Positions 25,376-40,305 of a stretch of 64,000 nt of DNA are shown piece after piece. The stretch covers positions 1,934,219 through 1,998,218 of the forward strand of contig VXAU01003156.1 in the NCBI GenBank assembly GCA_013399695.1, given 5' to 3'. Both the position numbers and the translations under genes were made by a program. Numbering within the stretch: position 1 is the first letter of the stretch; every line of letters begins with the position of its first letter. This stretch comes from Formicarius rufipectus (Eukaryota > Chordata > Aves > Passeriformes > Formicariidae). The notes below the pieces were generated by a model that saw only the letters and a list, made by a program, of their open reading frames with translations, ran no database searches and was not told the DNA's origin.

Positions 25376-26607
25376 CACAAGGAAATTATGTGGTGGCACA
25401 GAGGGGAGAAGCTGCTTCGTTTTCACATGAGACAGACGTGCTCATTGATGCCCTGAGCTAAATGACATCGGGGGGTGGTGGCAGCAAGTCCTGAGTGGAG
25501 CACACCCAGCCCATGGAAAGGTGCACGGCACCACTGCGGCATGGAAGGGAACAAAGGACCTTTCCAAGGGGATAGCAGGGTTACACAAACATACAGGGGA
25601 AAGAGGCTTTATTATCATATTTACCCAGATTACCCAATAAAATCCATACTGGAGCTCTGTAAATTGTGTCTATTTACACGTAACTGTAGTTACTGGGGGT
25701 GGATATTATGTGCCCTGTGTTATTGGGGAAGAAGCCAGAATTACTTCCCCCACTCCTCCCCTCCGTGTAGGGTTTCCAGGCATCTGAGTCTGTTCTCTTG
25801 CTTCCATTGGCCAAACTGGTTGTATTCAGGGAAGATTTCTGTGTTCTAGGTTTAGGAGAAAAACTGGTCTACCAATAAACCCCTCAGCACAACAGAGCCA
25901 GGCAGCTGGAGGGAAGTGAAAAACAGGAAAGTAACGGCAGGTCAAGAGCAAGGAATGAGGAATGTCCAACAGCACGAGCACCATGAAGGAAAATGAGTGT
26001 GGGCATCCAGCAGCAGTGGGGCAAGGAGCAGAATATGGACAGAAATTGTAGATGGGACAAAAGAACAGATAGAGAGTGTACCTGAAAAGATAATCTTGCC
26101 CTTGATTCCTTCTCTCTTCACTGAGTGGGGGTGAAGGATGAGGGTGACTTTGAGTCTGTTCTTATTTCCTGGCTGAGGCTTATTTTTAAAATACGAATTA
26201 GTTGGCTAAAACAGAGCAGGGCTGGTACAAAGGACTTGTGACAGCAGTACTTATCCTTTGAACATCTAGGATAGTTGATCAGTGTAGGGAACTTCTAGTC
26301 AGCTGTCTTTGGTTAGTTATTTGTCCTGGCATAGCCTCACTGTGAGAGAGTTCATTGTAGCCAGGAGGAGAACACTTGAGAATTGTCCTGTACTTGAACA
26401 CATACTTTGTTTCCTGTGTGTCATTGCTTTGTGACATTTGTCACTGAAGGGGTTCTGGGCATAAGCATGATTTTGGGAAGCTTAACTTAAAAGTTCTTTG
26501 TACATTAAGTCATGTGTGCTATCATAGTTTTTTGGAAGCTCAGTTTCCAAAGTCTCGAGGATGATTTTCATATGGTGTAAAATTCTGGAAGAGCATCAGG
26601 TCTGTTC
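25376..26607. other. Intergenic, no gene recognised
   Basis: Unique sequence between the CpG-rich element and the CR1 fragment. Nothing further is recognised. Confidence 0.55.
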
Positions 26608-27002
26608 TGGTGAAAGATCTAAAACCTGGCCTGATGAGAAGCAGCTGCAGGTGCTTATATCCAAGAAAAGGCTCAGGTGGACCTTATCATTCTCTACAAC
26701 TACCTGAAAGAAGGTCATCTCAAGGGGAGAGTCAGTCTCTTTTCTCAAATACCAAGTGATAGGACAAGAGGAAACGGCCTCAAGTTATTCCAGGAGAAGC
26801 TCAGACTGGATATTAAGAATGATTTCTTCACTGAGAGGGTGGTCAGGCATTGAAACTGGCCATTACTGTCCTGGAAGACTTTAAAAGCTGTGCAGATGTG
26901 GCACTTGGGGACATGGTTTAGTGGTGGAATGGGCAGTGCTGGGTTAACAGCTGGACTTGATGACCATAAATGTCTTTCCAACTTAAATAATTCTATGGTT
27001 CT
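26608..27002 (+). mobile_element. CR1 LINE 3' fragment
   Basis: Recognisable CR1 segments occur in order: CTCTACAACTACCTGAAAGA, GATAGGACAAGAGGAAACGG, TTCTTCACTGAGAGGGTGGT, GATGTGGCACTTGGGGACAT, GGTTTAGTGGTGGAATGGGC, and the 3' end AAATAATTCTATGG. About 390 bases of the 3' portion remain in sense orientation. The copy is diverged and cannot be coding. It is the longest CR1 piece that I see in the window. Confidence 0.9.
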
Positions 27003-30000
27003 GTTCAACAGCAGTTGAGTAGTTTGAAGCAAGTAAGGTTACTCTGAAATTTTCAGAATTAAGTAGGACAGAGAAGGTTTTATCAGGGAGAGGTTCGGCT
27101 CAACAGTGCAGAGAATATGACCCTGGTCATATTTTGAGATTAGTTTCAAGTTGCCCAAAATCACCATGTTTTGGCAAAGGAAAAAGAAAGGAAAGTCAGT
27201 AGCATCACAATTGGATAGAATTATCATTTACTCTGTTTTCCTCTTGCTGTGCCTGATTGCTGAGGACTCAGCTGGGCTTTCTGAGGGCACATGGAAACAC
27301 AGCTTTGTCTCTCAGGTACAAGCAAATTTTACCCAGCCAATAACTAAGTTTAAAACTGAGCTTTGTAGGCACATGACCTGCATGTGCCATTAGAAACTGT
27401 TGTGCCAAAAAACCTTCCAAACATCTTGGAGTATTTTCTGGCTCTGTAAAGCTTACAATGGTAACTGGAAGATATTCCTTTAAGACTTAATCAGCTGCAT
27501 TTCATTTGAGTTTTCTGATCATTGCCACTGAGAGGCTGGAGGCTGAGGAGAGGAAGGACAATCCAGTTTCTTCAAGCACCTGAATCTGGGAGCTTGGTGG
27601 ACACTGGCTTACAATGAATGAACCCTACAAGGAGATACCATCCATAGGAGGCGCAGCCCAGAGAGCCTGAAATGAAGATGTGATTAGTACCATTGGGTCT
27701 CCTGCTGACCAGGTTTGATGATCAAGTTCTATTGCTTCTTTCTCCTGATCTTCCTCAATCTTTGGGATATTGACTTGGAATTTACAGTTGTATCTGTAGC
27801 AAAATATAGTCTGTATATAAAAATGTCATGATTTTTCCCTTCTTGTTCCCTTCACATAAAACTCCTCTAGTGATAAATGAAGGGGTGTGAGGGCAGCCAG
27901 GACACTGCTCACTGGCATGCTCCAAGTCAGACAGGCTTTGAAGGTCTGGCAGATGTTTCCAAATCAAGTGGAAACCTGTCTCCAAAGAAGAGGCACAGCC
28001 TTAGCAGAAATGCAGTGGTAGGTACTACCTAAAACCTCAGACCTCCAGCTCAGCTGAGAGTCAATGGCTGCAATAATGCACTTACAAATGGAAATGAGAT
28101 TCATGATGACTTATTGATTGAAGAGATAGTGAAATAAAGGAAAGGCTGGCAAGAGCCTCAGGAAATACTCTGATGTAAAGTACAAAATGGGCACAGTTAG
28201 AAGTGTGTTTTCATTGTCTTGCAAAGGAAGGGGGGGAGGAAAAAAGCTACTGCCATATATTCAGCCACTTTTTACTGGGAGAAAGTAAGAAGTTGTTCCC
28301 AGAGGCATTGTGCCATGTGATTTCTGTAGTGTTGAGGGTGACTTGCTCTCCCCTTCTCTCAAGGCGTAAGACTGCAGGAAACCATTCCCTTACTGAGGCA
28401 GGGCTAGATGCAGAAATGCCAAGCAGGATTATGAACCTATATGGAAAAAACAGTAAGAAAAATCTGAAGAAAAAAAAACCCAAAACTTTTTGCCCACCTT
28501 ACCGCGGCATTTTCACCTCTCTGCATCCAACATTCAGTGTCTCTGATGCTTTGTGAAACTGTTGTAAAAGTGGGGTTTGTTTTTCATTGCTCCTCTTTCC
28601 CCACAACAGAGACAGAACCTCCCTGAGAAGAGACCTTCAGGCCTGCTGGGAAATCCCTCTCCACCCAGGTAAAAGGAAAAGGATGTTTCTTTATTTTACA
28701 GCCTTCAGTCTTTCCCAAACTCTCAAAAACTTGGTTTGAAATGTATTTTCCCCACATCCAGATGAAAACTGAGTGTTCCCCTGGGATGCCATGAAAGACC
28801 TGCTCATTTCTCTGCTGAGCACAGGGCTGAAGTGCAGAACCCAGTGTGGCAATGGGGCAGAGCAGCAGGAGCTGAGCTGTTGCTCTCACTGAGCTTCCCC
28901 CAACCTCTGTGGGGTCTGCAGCCACTGTCCTTGTCCTTCCTGAAGGGATTGAGCTGGAATAGCTGTCCCCAGCTCTGAGCAGCTGGCCACTTTAGATGCA
29001 CGGAGGTGCTGCAGAGCCATGCAGGTCGAGGAAGAGAGAATGCAAGGCTGCAAGTTCTGCTGGTTATGGAGAATCCATTTATCAGGAATACAGCATCACA
29101 GTGAACATGTCCTTCTGTCTCCTCCTTGCTTACTTCATCTCACTCCTTTTCTCCTCTATTTTCTTTTTCTCTCTGGTCTGAGTGAATCAATAAGCAGGGT
29201 GGGTGCAGGCTCCAGCATCCTGAGTGAGCTGCTGAAATAAGCACCTCTAAACTAAAGGGATTGCTGCTTTGAAGTGCTGCAGTATCAATAGTTTCAGTAA
29301 AGCTACACTAATACACACTAGGAAATAATTCATCCATGCCCTAGTAGGCAAGGGAGAGGGAAAAATCAGTTCAGTTTTCCTTGACTGCACAGACATTATT
29401 GTACCAAGTATGAAGACAAGGTTGGCTCCCACTATACCTACTGTCATATGGATTTACTACTAGTGCACTTCTTGCCTCTCCTCAGTAGTGAGCCAGAACA
29501 TTTGCAAGCATGGCATGTTGCGTTAATAGAAATCTTTCCAAATTCCTATAAAGGAAAACTTTCTTCTTCTCATAAACTTTATAACTCCACTCTAAGGTCA
29601 CTTGCCTGAGAACTTGATGGCGTCAGTTCCTAACAAATTCAGGTGTTGGGTTACAGGCAGGTCAAGGCAAAAGTGGATGGTGCTCTGGTGTTATTTGTAC
29701 TGTCAATGAGGCTGCCAGTGGGTTTGGATCAGAACTTCTAAATTTGCTGTGAAACACACGGAGAGCCCTCCTTTCTGAGAGTCTTCTTTTATGTCTGACG
29801 GCAGCACTCCCCTGCCCAAGGCCCCCTTCAGCCCCTGACCCTGGGGTTGCAAACCACTGAGTGGGGCAGGGCTGAGTGCTCCTTTGGGGTCTGTTGTGGG
29901 AGTTCCATGGAGAAGGTGGTGGATGTTTTTTAGCTTTGGGCTGCTAAAACCATGAGCAGCCTGGATGGAGGGTTTGTTTTTGTTGCTTAGCTGCCAAATG

Positions 30001-33000
30001 CAGTAGCCAAGAGAAGTCAAAGGACACTAAGTTTGGGAATATCTTTAACCACACATCCATCACTGGTGGTTTTAATGGGATTATTGTTTTTTCATAGAAA
30101 ACCTTCTCATAAATCACCCACCTCTTCCATTCAGTAGTAGTTTCACTTTTGTATTGCAGCAGCGTGAGGCTCAATGGCTGGCAGGAAAACTGTGCTTTGA
30201 GAGATGGAAAGGATGATTCTACACAGGAAGAATGTGTGGGGCACAGTGCAGTCACCTCAGGGCTGCTAAATTTGTTGGCTGGAAAGACTCTGCCTGTGGT
30301 GGAAGGATTTTCTGTCAGCAGACTTCTCAAATGTATATTCATTGCCTCGATGGATGGCCATTCCCTGTGCTTCCAGTCCCCTGAGAATGGCAGGGCTGCG
30401 TTGCAAGGGCAGAGGGTGCCTTCCAGCTCAGCCACTTCCAGTTTGATCCTCCTTGGCCAGCACAACATCCCAGATTCTTGGAGTATTTTCACTTCCCCTT
30501 CACGATGTTGCAAAGAGCCTGCAGGGAGTGAGAGAGGAGGTTGGGTGGTCCTTTCCAGTGTACAGCATTGGAGGTTAAGGAAAAGGGACCACCGTGAGGA
30601 GCTGCAGGGGCCAGGAGATTGTGGTAGAATGCACATGCATGTTGGAGGTTTTACAAGTCTCTGCCTTGAGCATCTTGTTTGCTGGTCTGAGGCTTCAGGC
30701 TGAAGTGTCTGGTGAAGGGGCAGCTCAGGTGTTTGAGAAACTGCCCAGAAAAGCTTGTGGAGAGTACAAGAGAGGGCAGATACTCCTTTCAGCTCAAGCT
30801 CAGATATTTAAATAGCCTATTGCATTGGACCAGGTGCAGTAGAACAACCAGGAGAAAGCAAAGTTCTGCCTACAGCCAAGAGGCAAATGCATGACCAGGC
30901 CTCCAGTCTGATCAGATGCTTCAGGCAACCTTCCTGCTCCAGCTCAGGTTCCACTGCTCACTGGACAGCATGACCACCCTGTCTGTGTCTGCATGGTCAG
31001 GGGCACTGGGGGGGGAAGAAGACAAGATTTTTTAGACCTTTTCAAAAATGTCATGGCTCAGTTGCCTAATGCTTCTCAGCCAAGGTGAGGGTAGTGAAGA
31101 GCTTCTGAGAACTCCAATTTAAAAAGCAAAGACTGTGTTGGAAGAGTGAGATAAATGTGGCCTCTTCCTCAAGACAGTAAGTTGCCAACAATGGGTTGTC
31201 CTGAATCCATCTAGTGATTCCTCCTGGCTTACTTCTTCCTAAACTGGCAGGATTAGTTTCTCTGCAACATGAATGAACTACATAGACACTTTGATCTTTG
31301 GCTCAGGGCACAGATGGCAAGCGTTGTGCAGACCCTCCAAGGTCACTTTGTAGACATCAGTCTTAAGAAAGCTCCTCTGGGGAGGAGGTATCAGCTGTCC
31401 CACAGTGCAGGGTATCATGGAGCTGGCCAAGGGTCATGGATGCCTTCAGCTGGGGGAAGGAAAGTGGAAGACTGCCAAGTGCCTTTCCCTCAGCTAGAAT
31501 TGGCTTATGATATTGTGGTGTCTTTGTCACCTTGTGGTAATTTCAGCAACCACAAATGGTCCCAGTGCTCCGCAGCAAGGAGACAGCAGAGGTCCATTGC
31601 TGTACCCATGCCACCTCCTCTAGGTTTCCTCAGCATTTGAGCACTTGGCCCACGTCTGTTTGCCCTGGAAACTCAGACTGCACAGAGCAGCTGCTCTCCA
31701 GGTAACAGCATGAACTTATGCTACAGCTTTGAAAAGGCTGGAAGAGTTTAAGAACTTGCCCCTCTACTTCAGTACTGAGAGATTCCTTTCAGAAGGTGGT
31801 TTAAACAGAACCCATGAGCCACAGTCTGGCAGTTGGTGGGGCACTTCACACATGCCATGTATGGTCAGCTCCTGGACTGGGAGGGTTTGATGAGCACCAC
31901 TCAGGCACTACAGCAATTACAAGAGCTATTTGAGTGATGCAAGAGCATGTAAGCAATTGGAATATTTTCCCCCTCAGATTCGGGACTTCTAGCTAATCAC
32001 TTAGACTGCACAGCAACAGAAGTCCTTGGAAGTCTTTAGGATATGGAGAGGAGGAATAGGGAGCTATGAAACACTTCTTTTCTTGGTTCCTCAGACACTG
32101 CCTGCTGCCAGTTCTCACTACCCTGCACACACGAGGCTATTTGTCTCTTCATGCTCAATCTCACAGTGGGATTCACAAATGCTTCTTCCATGTGTCTTTG
32201 GGGATCTGTCAGATGTAAAGAAATGCAATAAAAGAATCTGTGCTTTGGAAGGAGAGAGAATGGGACCTAAGGGTTAGTGTTAGTATTCTGTGCTCAGCTA
32301 TGGAAGGTAACCTCAGTACCAGGACAGAAGCAGATCTGCACATGTAGTTTAGTGTTACATCTACCCCAGAAAGCCTCAAAATTGAACAGTAAGCCACTGT
32401 CATGGATGAACATACCCTGAAGGGCTTAAAAGCCCAGATCATCACCATGAAAAGCAAGTACTGCTCAGCAGCAGCCACTGAAGGTTCCAGGCTGCAGAAC
32501 TAGGCCAGGATAGGGGTTTTTTCCATATATTTATCTAGAGTATGCAACATAATATACCCTACAGCAGCCCTCTGTAAAAAGGGTTGTCCTACATCTCCTA
32601 GAGCTGATCCCTTTGACAAACCAAAGGCATTTTCCCATGGACAATGCAGGCAGAATTGCAGACATCAACCAGGAGTTCCTTAACACCTGTAGTCCTACAG
32701 TGTGCTGTGCCTGGGAGGATTTGGGATCGTGACTTTTGGTTCTATTTGCACGACCTGCTGTTTTCTATTTGGGTTTTCTTGTGGTTTGGTTTGGTTTGGT
32801 TTTTCTGTAATGGGGTTGTATATTTCCCTGCTACACAAATGAAAGTTCAACAGGTAGTATCAGCATGATATGAATGTTCACAAACTGAAAGATAAACCCA
32901 AACAAGCCTTAGTTTCTGATATACTGAGAGGTTTGTTGTATACAGTTCACATTTTAATCCCTCTCTAAGGATTGTTAGTAAATAAAATTTAAGAAGCAAG

Positions 33001-36000
33001 CTAAATTTAGCAAAATTGCAGGACACATTCCACACACTCAAACATTTGAAAGCAGGGACACCAGTTATTGGAATTTATGCCTCCTCTGGTTCTTTCACGT
33101 GGTTACAAAACCATTACCACTTCTGTATTCTGCTGTTCCTCCTGCATCTCCAGTAAATACCCAAAGTATCAAACTGGAAATCTACCAGCAAATGCCTGAC
33201 AGGGATGATGTGCCTCTGCACCAACCCATCAGCACCACAAGTTGTTCCACCAAATCCTGACTGCAGAGGTGCTGGTTGCTGTAAAGCCCCTCCAGATGTG
33301 CTGAAGGTGTAGAGCAGCAACCACAGCAGGCTCAGATATCCCCTGTGCTCAGGTCTGGTTCAAATCCAGTTCTGGAAGAACACTAGAACCACATTATGAT
33401 GCAGCAGGACCTGCAGCACAATAATCTGAGTCTGCAAAAGGGTGTCTGCCTGCCTGAGCTCCCTTGTAGAAAGAGCAGGGAAGATAAGCGAGATATTTCT
33501 ATTTTGCCCCTATGATTTTATATCCAGGCACACCCAGTCAGCACCCCCATGGTCTGATTGCCTTGCAACTGAGAGACAAAGTGCTCAGCACAAGAACACT
33601 TCCACACAGATTTGAAATCAGTCACACAGTTATCAGTTGGAAAGGAAGGAATGGGTCATCTGTTGCCTTTAAATGAGAACAACTGAAAAGGCCAAGGGAA
33701 GTTTTCGTGACACTGTTCTGTGTCAGCACTTTCTGATTGCATTATGTTGACTGAGGGGTTCGGGTTGCACATCCACTTTAGATCTAGGTCTAGGTTAGAA
33801 GAGGACAAGCCATTTTTGGGGGTCTCCATTCTATTAGGTGGGGTGGAAGGAGGAATGAAATGTCTCTGTTTAATTCAAGAATATTTATCGAATGCATTGC
33901 AGTACTCCCATTATCTTTAAGTGGCAGTTAATTATGTGACTGTGTTTCCTTCCAGTCAAAATAGCTTCCATTTTTCTCCATGATCAGTAGGAAACTTGAA
34001 TCTTCAAAGTAATGATCTAATCTGCCTAAATTGCAAAAATATTAATGTTTCCTGTCTCTTTTTCCCTCTGTGCTCCTCTTCCCTCATTTTCAGTGAGCTA
34101 CCATCCTCAGTTATTTGTTACAGGTAGGAATGCTGCTTTTTTTTGGCTGTGCTTTTTTCCCTTTCCTCAGGGCTGCATCCTCTGGCAGAATTAAAGCAGC
34201 ACTGGTCCAAAGAATATTTGCCAATAGTGGCTTGGAGCACTGCAGCTTCCAGAAATCTTTGCCCCTCATCTCCACAGACAGTGTAATTTTAATTCAATGC
34301 TGTCTCGCTTTTCTCCCCCATAAGAAAAGCAGCAATTAAAAAAATTGTTAGGAGTGTGACTGACCTTTGTTCTGCAAGTGACTCTCAGTAATGATGAAGA
34401 CTATTTTGGAGATGTTTTTCTTAGAGAATAAAAATTAAAGGGGAAAAGAAAGCCGTGGCATACACTGGGACATGATCTGGGAAGCCTGTTGGCAGCTTTG
34501 GGAATACATTATATGGAGGTAGAGTGAATAAATGGAAGTCCAAAACAATAAAGGAATGAAGGCCCCTTGCCTGTATCACAAGGAATTGTTCAGGGTTGCT
34601 AAGTGACAGTTCTGTCCTTACATCACTGACAAAGTTTAGGAACACGAAGGAAAAGAAACAACCAAGGACATCACAAATGTGAGTTTCACACACAACAAAC
34701 GCCTCTTCAGTCAAGTAGGAAGACGTCTTTCCTCACAGCATGAACATTAGTGGTACACAGAGGTCTGACAAGATAATCATTTTCAAGTATTTTAAATCTC
34801 TAACTCCTTCCATTGCCCAGTGTGAGCCTGGAGAGCCGCTCCTCCTGCCCAGCACAAAGGGGCAGAACCTGCCTCACCGGCCAGTGCTCTGAGGGAACCT
34901 GCTTCAAGTGCCAGCTCTGCAAAATCTGCCAGCTTTTCATAACATCTGAAAGCTGTTCTTCTTAACCCATGGAGAAATTACAGGGTAATAAGCTGATCTG
35001 TGACAAGCAGAGGGCTGATGTAATAGATATTTAGGCTTTAAGTCCATAAGATATAAGGTGGGGGCTTCTCCCGTAACGAAGTTACAAAGCAGTGGACTCT
35101 CAAATCTTTAGATTCATGTGTCTTCTGAAGAAAAGCTCTCTTAGCATGACAAATATTTTTTTTAAATTCTTCTGGACAAGAAAGACAGAATTACCCACCT
35201 TATTGGCTCTCTGAAGTTGTATTTTGGACCTCGACATCATAAGACTGATCAAGCCCCCCTTGCAAGATATTTCTAATGAAACAACATCCAAGTTGTGAGT
35301 AAGAGAGGAAGGGGAAGGATTGCCAGCTAACTGCTCACAGCTCCTTTGTGTGGCAACCCAAGGATTTCTGCTGTTTCCTCTTATCCCAGTTGCCACAGTA
35401 CAACTTAGCAGTTCTTGCACTAAAGGAAATATCAGGGCCAAATACCTGGGTGATGGCACAGAGGATTTATGGTCTAGTGATAAGCAGGAGCTGCAACATC
35501 ACCTTGTACCAGGCTCGTTTGCCTAAGCCTGTGTCTATTTTGAGCCCCACAGCAGCACAAACCAGCTCTGTTTACACATCTCTAGCAGGTTCTTTTAAAA
35601 TCAATCTGATTCTTTTTGCCTCTATGGCTGTCCTTGCAATTTCAATTCACTTTTAGAGATGAGCAGCATTTCCCAAGACATGGAGCTCCTGCATGTTTTG
35701 TGAAAAATCTCTAGGGGTATGACAAGCTCCCAACTTCTGTGAGAAAGCTGGGCAGGCTGAATTTTACCTTCCCAATATATGCAGGTTCTTTGGTGGTATT
35801 AAATATTCTGATAGATACAGTTATACATAGATAGATGCACACATATTCTTATCTCTTCTGATTATATATATAGTAGTTAGAGATGGTGAGTCATCCCTGG
35901 AATAGCTTGAATGTTGTCTAACTGCAGATCCAGGCTGTGGGGGAGGCAGTGAACACCAGGAACATGCTGAGTTGTGTGGAGCAGGGAACACAGTGTGCAG

Positions 36001-39000
36001 CTCTGCCCAGCCCCAGCCTTTGGCAGCTTTGCTCCTCACACAACAGAAGGAGGTCACTTTTCCAGGGAAATTGTTCCTGCAGCACGTGCAGGAGTACATG
36101 CAAAGTGGGAGTGGAAGAGTTCCTAGTGCTAAATTTAAAAGCAAAAGTTTCTTGCAGTCTTCATCATTGGAGTCTTTTTCAGGTTGGGCAGTTATTGGGA
36201 ATCCACAGCAGCTTTTCCTTATACTATGACATTATCATATAAGTGGGTGGCTAAGGGGACAAACAGGAGGCTGTGCCATCAGTACAGCTTCAGCAAGGCT
36301 GCACAAGGGCCAGACTTAGTATTTTCTTAAGAAGCCATACCCAGTTTTTTCTTTTTCCCTTGTAAGGCCATTAAAAATGGCAGAGGTTTAAATCCTTGAG
36401 AACCAGAATTTGTAAAGACTTATTTTCCCAGTTCATGGTTGAGTCAGCAATGACAACTTCTGGTGTTGGTGCCTGCTTTTCACAAGTCAGGGGCAAAGTT
36501 AAGAGTCACATTCACTCATGTCACATCAAGCTAACTGGCCAAGAAGAAAGAAGAGAAGAAAAATCCATTTGTATAGATTTACTCCTAATTGTTTTCTAAT
36601 CAGTTTAGGTTCCGTTTGTGATCAGAGAAGCCAAATCAATACTCAGCCAGGCCGATGTGCCATGGAGGCAAATCTTCTCTTATGCCAAGCACAAAAATAA
36701 TGCTGCTGTGCAGTGCTCTGACCTTTCTAATCTCACTCTATTAACAATGCTGACTCTTCAGTTTGGGGCTTGCCAGGATGTCACAGCAACCCTCGCTGGG
36801 AGGATGGTTTACTACACCCTGACAGGACCTTCCCTACCTCAACACCCGTGACAGCATTTCCTCCTGACAATGCTTGAGGTGCTCTTGAAGGAGGCAATCC
36901 CCATCTTACCAATAGGAAAGCTGAGGGAGAGAGGTTAAATTAGTCACTTGAGGCAGAAATGTAAACAAGTTGCAGAATTCCAATGCCTTTGCTGTAATCA
37001 AAATTCCAGTGTTCTCCTCTTTTTTTATTACATTCATTTATTGATTGTGTCGAGGACAGTGGGAATATTTTCCAGACACTTTGCTGTTTTATTAATGTGC
37101 TCATCTGAAGAAAAGCCCTTAGAAATCTTTGTCAGTATTATGTTTTCAATCATATTTAGGTCTTAATAATATGTTCTAAACCAAAATACTCGCAGTACAG
37201 ATAGATGTGATTTGTATTCCTTTAAGATTCAGGATGTATTAAAATATACAAATTGTCTGAAGTTTTCCTAGTCATCCAAATAATATATAAGTGTGTCTGA
37301 TGTCCCAGAATTGATGAGCTCCAGGTGCAAAAATGTGTATTCTTCATTTGCATTTTGATTTAACAGATTTCTGTGATATGTTTTCAGGCTCAGAGTCTGT
37401 GTTATTTCAGGCATTTTTCATCAGCAGTGTGATAATTGTGATTTCTAAACTTTCAGATGTACACCAAGGGCAAGTCAAACTTCTCTGATGCATTAGTTCC
37501 AATTAATACCATGGGGTGTTTTGTTTGTGGTCAGAACACACCTTCACCTTATTTTGCTGTTGATTAGATATTAATTCTCTTAACAAAAGAATTCAGGGAA
37601 AGGAAATATGACTCTGAATTGACTCTAACCCTTAGAGAGATTTGGCATGCAAGTCTCATCTTGTGTTCTCTTAGTGTTTCAAACCTGGTGGGAACACTTG
37701 TCTGTAGTCCCCCAAGTGTGAGGAACCCCAGATTTAGTGACATCACTGACCTCTCCCTGCCCTGAAGGCACAACTTTACATCTGGGTTCCCGTTTTGGAG
37801 TCCTGTCTTGGATGACAAGTAAGCAGTTAATTCATACTCTGCAGTAACAGGAAAGAGAGTTTTCCCCTGTGGTGCTTGCCACATTTATGCACATTATGCA
37901 GTACTTGCTCAGACATATTTATTTCTTCTGAGGTGGCTGTTGAGCTGGAATCTCACTCTGAAGACAGCCAAGGACATTGTTTTTAAGAAGCATTTGCCAA
38001 AGTTCTCACAATAAGACAGAAATCGTTCTGGGTCAGGCTCATGAGTAACAGAGGCCAACGTAACTGATGTTCTTCTACCGATGTTCTTTTGCTGATATTA
38101 TTGATATTCTTAATGACTGCTAATCAGGGCCTTGGCCATGAAGCCCAGAAAGCAATGGAAGATATCTGGGACAGGAGGTTGACTGTTGTGAACAGCTGCA
38201 TGAACCTACTCAGTCACTGAGGAATATGTTGGGGTTTGGGTTTTGTTTTCACCCAGGCCCTTGAAGCAAGATTTGTTTCCTCTTCCAGCAAAAAGTACCC
38301 GTATAATGATTCAATATTGTATCCTTCACAGCAGAAAAAAGAGTCAAAAAAAAAAGCTCCTCCTCAGTCTCTGTCCTGTTGTGCCAGGATGGCCCTCCAG
38401 TCAGACCAACACAGAGAGTTGAGTGATTTGAGAACCATCAGGGAGGAAGGAATGAACCGCTGTGTCTGCTTTCCACTGACACCTGTGTCTTCTGACCTGC
38501 ACACATTGCTGTGTTTTCTTCCCTTCTCCAGCAAGAATCTGGTCATTTTAGGAGAGGACAAGTGCCCTTTTCTTTACAAGCCAGTAAGCACAAGTATGTA
38601 ATCGTCACAATTAAGAAATGAGCTCTGATAAACTGAGGTGCCATTGAATACGGGCAGTTAGCACAGGGGAAGAGGCATTTTTCTTGAGACAATTACAGTG
38701 TAAACTCTGACAAATTAAGGTAACCTACCTGTCCACTTGCTGCAAAGATCCAGTTAGAAGTCAAAAACATTTCCTTTTTAACTGAAGGCTTTTCCATGGA
38801 TTAGGAAAGACCAGAGCACCCTTATTCAAGATTCATTAAATGATCCTGATGGAAACTGTCTTTTCCCCTGCATCATAGCAAACTATTCACATGAAAAACT
38901 GCTGTCCTGGCCTTCTTTCTTGTCTTCCACCAAACTTTCAGTTCTGCCTCTTAAATGGCCTTCCATTACTCATTAGGGTGACTCCCAACCCCAGGTACTG

Positions 39001-40305
39001 AAATGCAGTGCACCAAAGCACCGTGCTGTGAGCAAACATGCAGCCTGTTGCCAAACAGGTAGCTTGGCACTGGAGCCCCATTAAGTATTTATATCCATGT
39101 ACAACACTTCCCACGGCTCTGGCTTATATGTACAAAAAAGCCTTTGATTTAAACCAAAAATAAGCCTGTAAGGCAGGGCAGGGGGGTAGGAAGAAGCCTT
39201 ATGTGCAAAGCAAGGCTTAAGCACAAGGAAGTTCTATGCTTTTTAAACAGCCATCAAATCCACAAAACTCCCGCCAATGAAGAATTTTAACACCTTTTTT
39301 ATGGCAGCAATAGTTAATATTAGGGGCTTTGCCAAGTCTGGAGGAGAGGTTTCTGCCTCAGAAGCAGAGATTCTGTGTTGTAATTCTCATTTTTTCAGTG
39401 GGATTGACTTTTGGGACTGGGAAACAGGAAAAAGGCATTGGAGAAACTAGGAGGGAACCAAAAAAGGGGCTGGTAACAGCAAGGAGCATCTCTCTGTGCC
39501 TTGGCTTCTCAGTTAGACAGTGCAACTGGCACTTGCTTTGTGCTTTTTTTCCTGTCAAGCCCACGAGGCCACTGTGCCAGTCCCTCTCCCAGGTACATCT
39601 GCTGCACAGTGATGCAAACCATGTCCCACAGCAGCCTGAGGAACAGGGAGAGTGAGAGGACAAGAACTGAAGAGAATCACCACAAATGAAATGAGGGTGG
39701 ATTTGCTCTCCAAGAAGTGTCTCAGTGCTGTGTGAGCCACTCCTCAGGGCCACAGGCAGCCCACACAAGTGGGGCACCACAGCCAAGGAGCACGTTGGTT
39801 TGCACGGACTCTTTGACCTGCTGAGATGTAATAAAAATGAAGAACAAGGGGTTTTATTTTGCTTACTACTTAAGAACATCCTGGACACGCCTGGATGTGT
39901 CCCCTGAAGGGCCTTTGCCATCTGCAGTGGAAGGGGCTTGGCTGCAGGTGTGCTTCAGGCAGTTAGTGTCAGGTACAGTTTTAAACTGCTGGTGTGAAGA
40001 TGGAAGTCTAAAATGGGACTGGTTTTGGGGGGGAAAGGTGCAGTAATGTCTTCTTCTGCTTTAGAGTGCTGGTGTATCTCAGGAGCAGTTGGCAGCATCT
40101 CTGTTCAGACACCTAAGTTTGTGATACAGTCAAAACAGAAACTCCAGAGGTTGCTGAAGTGTGTCCACACTGGATGCCTAGTTAGAGAGATTCAATCTCT
40201 CCTACTCCAGGGTATTTTAGTTGAAAACACTTTTAAAAGACAGGCAAATAACAAAATAAATATATATATAACTGTCTTCATGATAGGTTTGTACTATTTT
40301 AACAA
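27003..40305. other. Intergenic, no gene recognised
   Basis: About 13 kb of mostly unique DNA. The longest open frames (minus strand 29,944-30,636, 230 codons; plus 30,149-30,703, 184 codons; minus 39,358-39,921, 187 codons) overlap one another on opposite strands or lack recognisable similarity, which fits chance in moderately GC-rich stretches. A small GGTTT repeat lies at 32.78 kb. Confidence 0.5.
32783..32803. repeat. Short GGTTT tandem repeat
   Basis: Four GGTTT units occur in a row and end in a T run. No associated feature is seen. Confidence 0.9.

Noticed and set aside
24755..25426. 223-codon minus-strand frame over the CpG-rich element
   Set aside because: Open length fits the local GC content. 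Several plus-strand frames are open over the same bases, and the sequence has no motif that I recognise.
29944..30703. Overlapping 230-codon minus and 184-codon plus frames
   Set aside because: Both strands are open across the same bases, with no recognisable protein family, initiation context or splice support.
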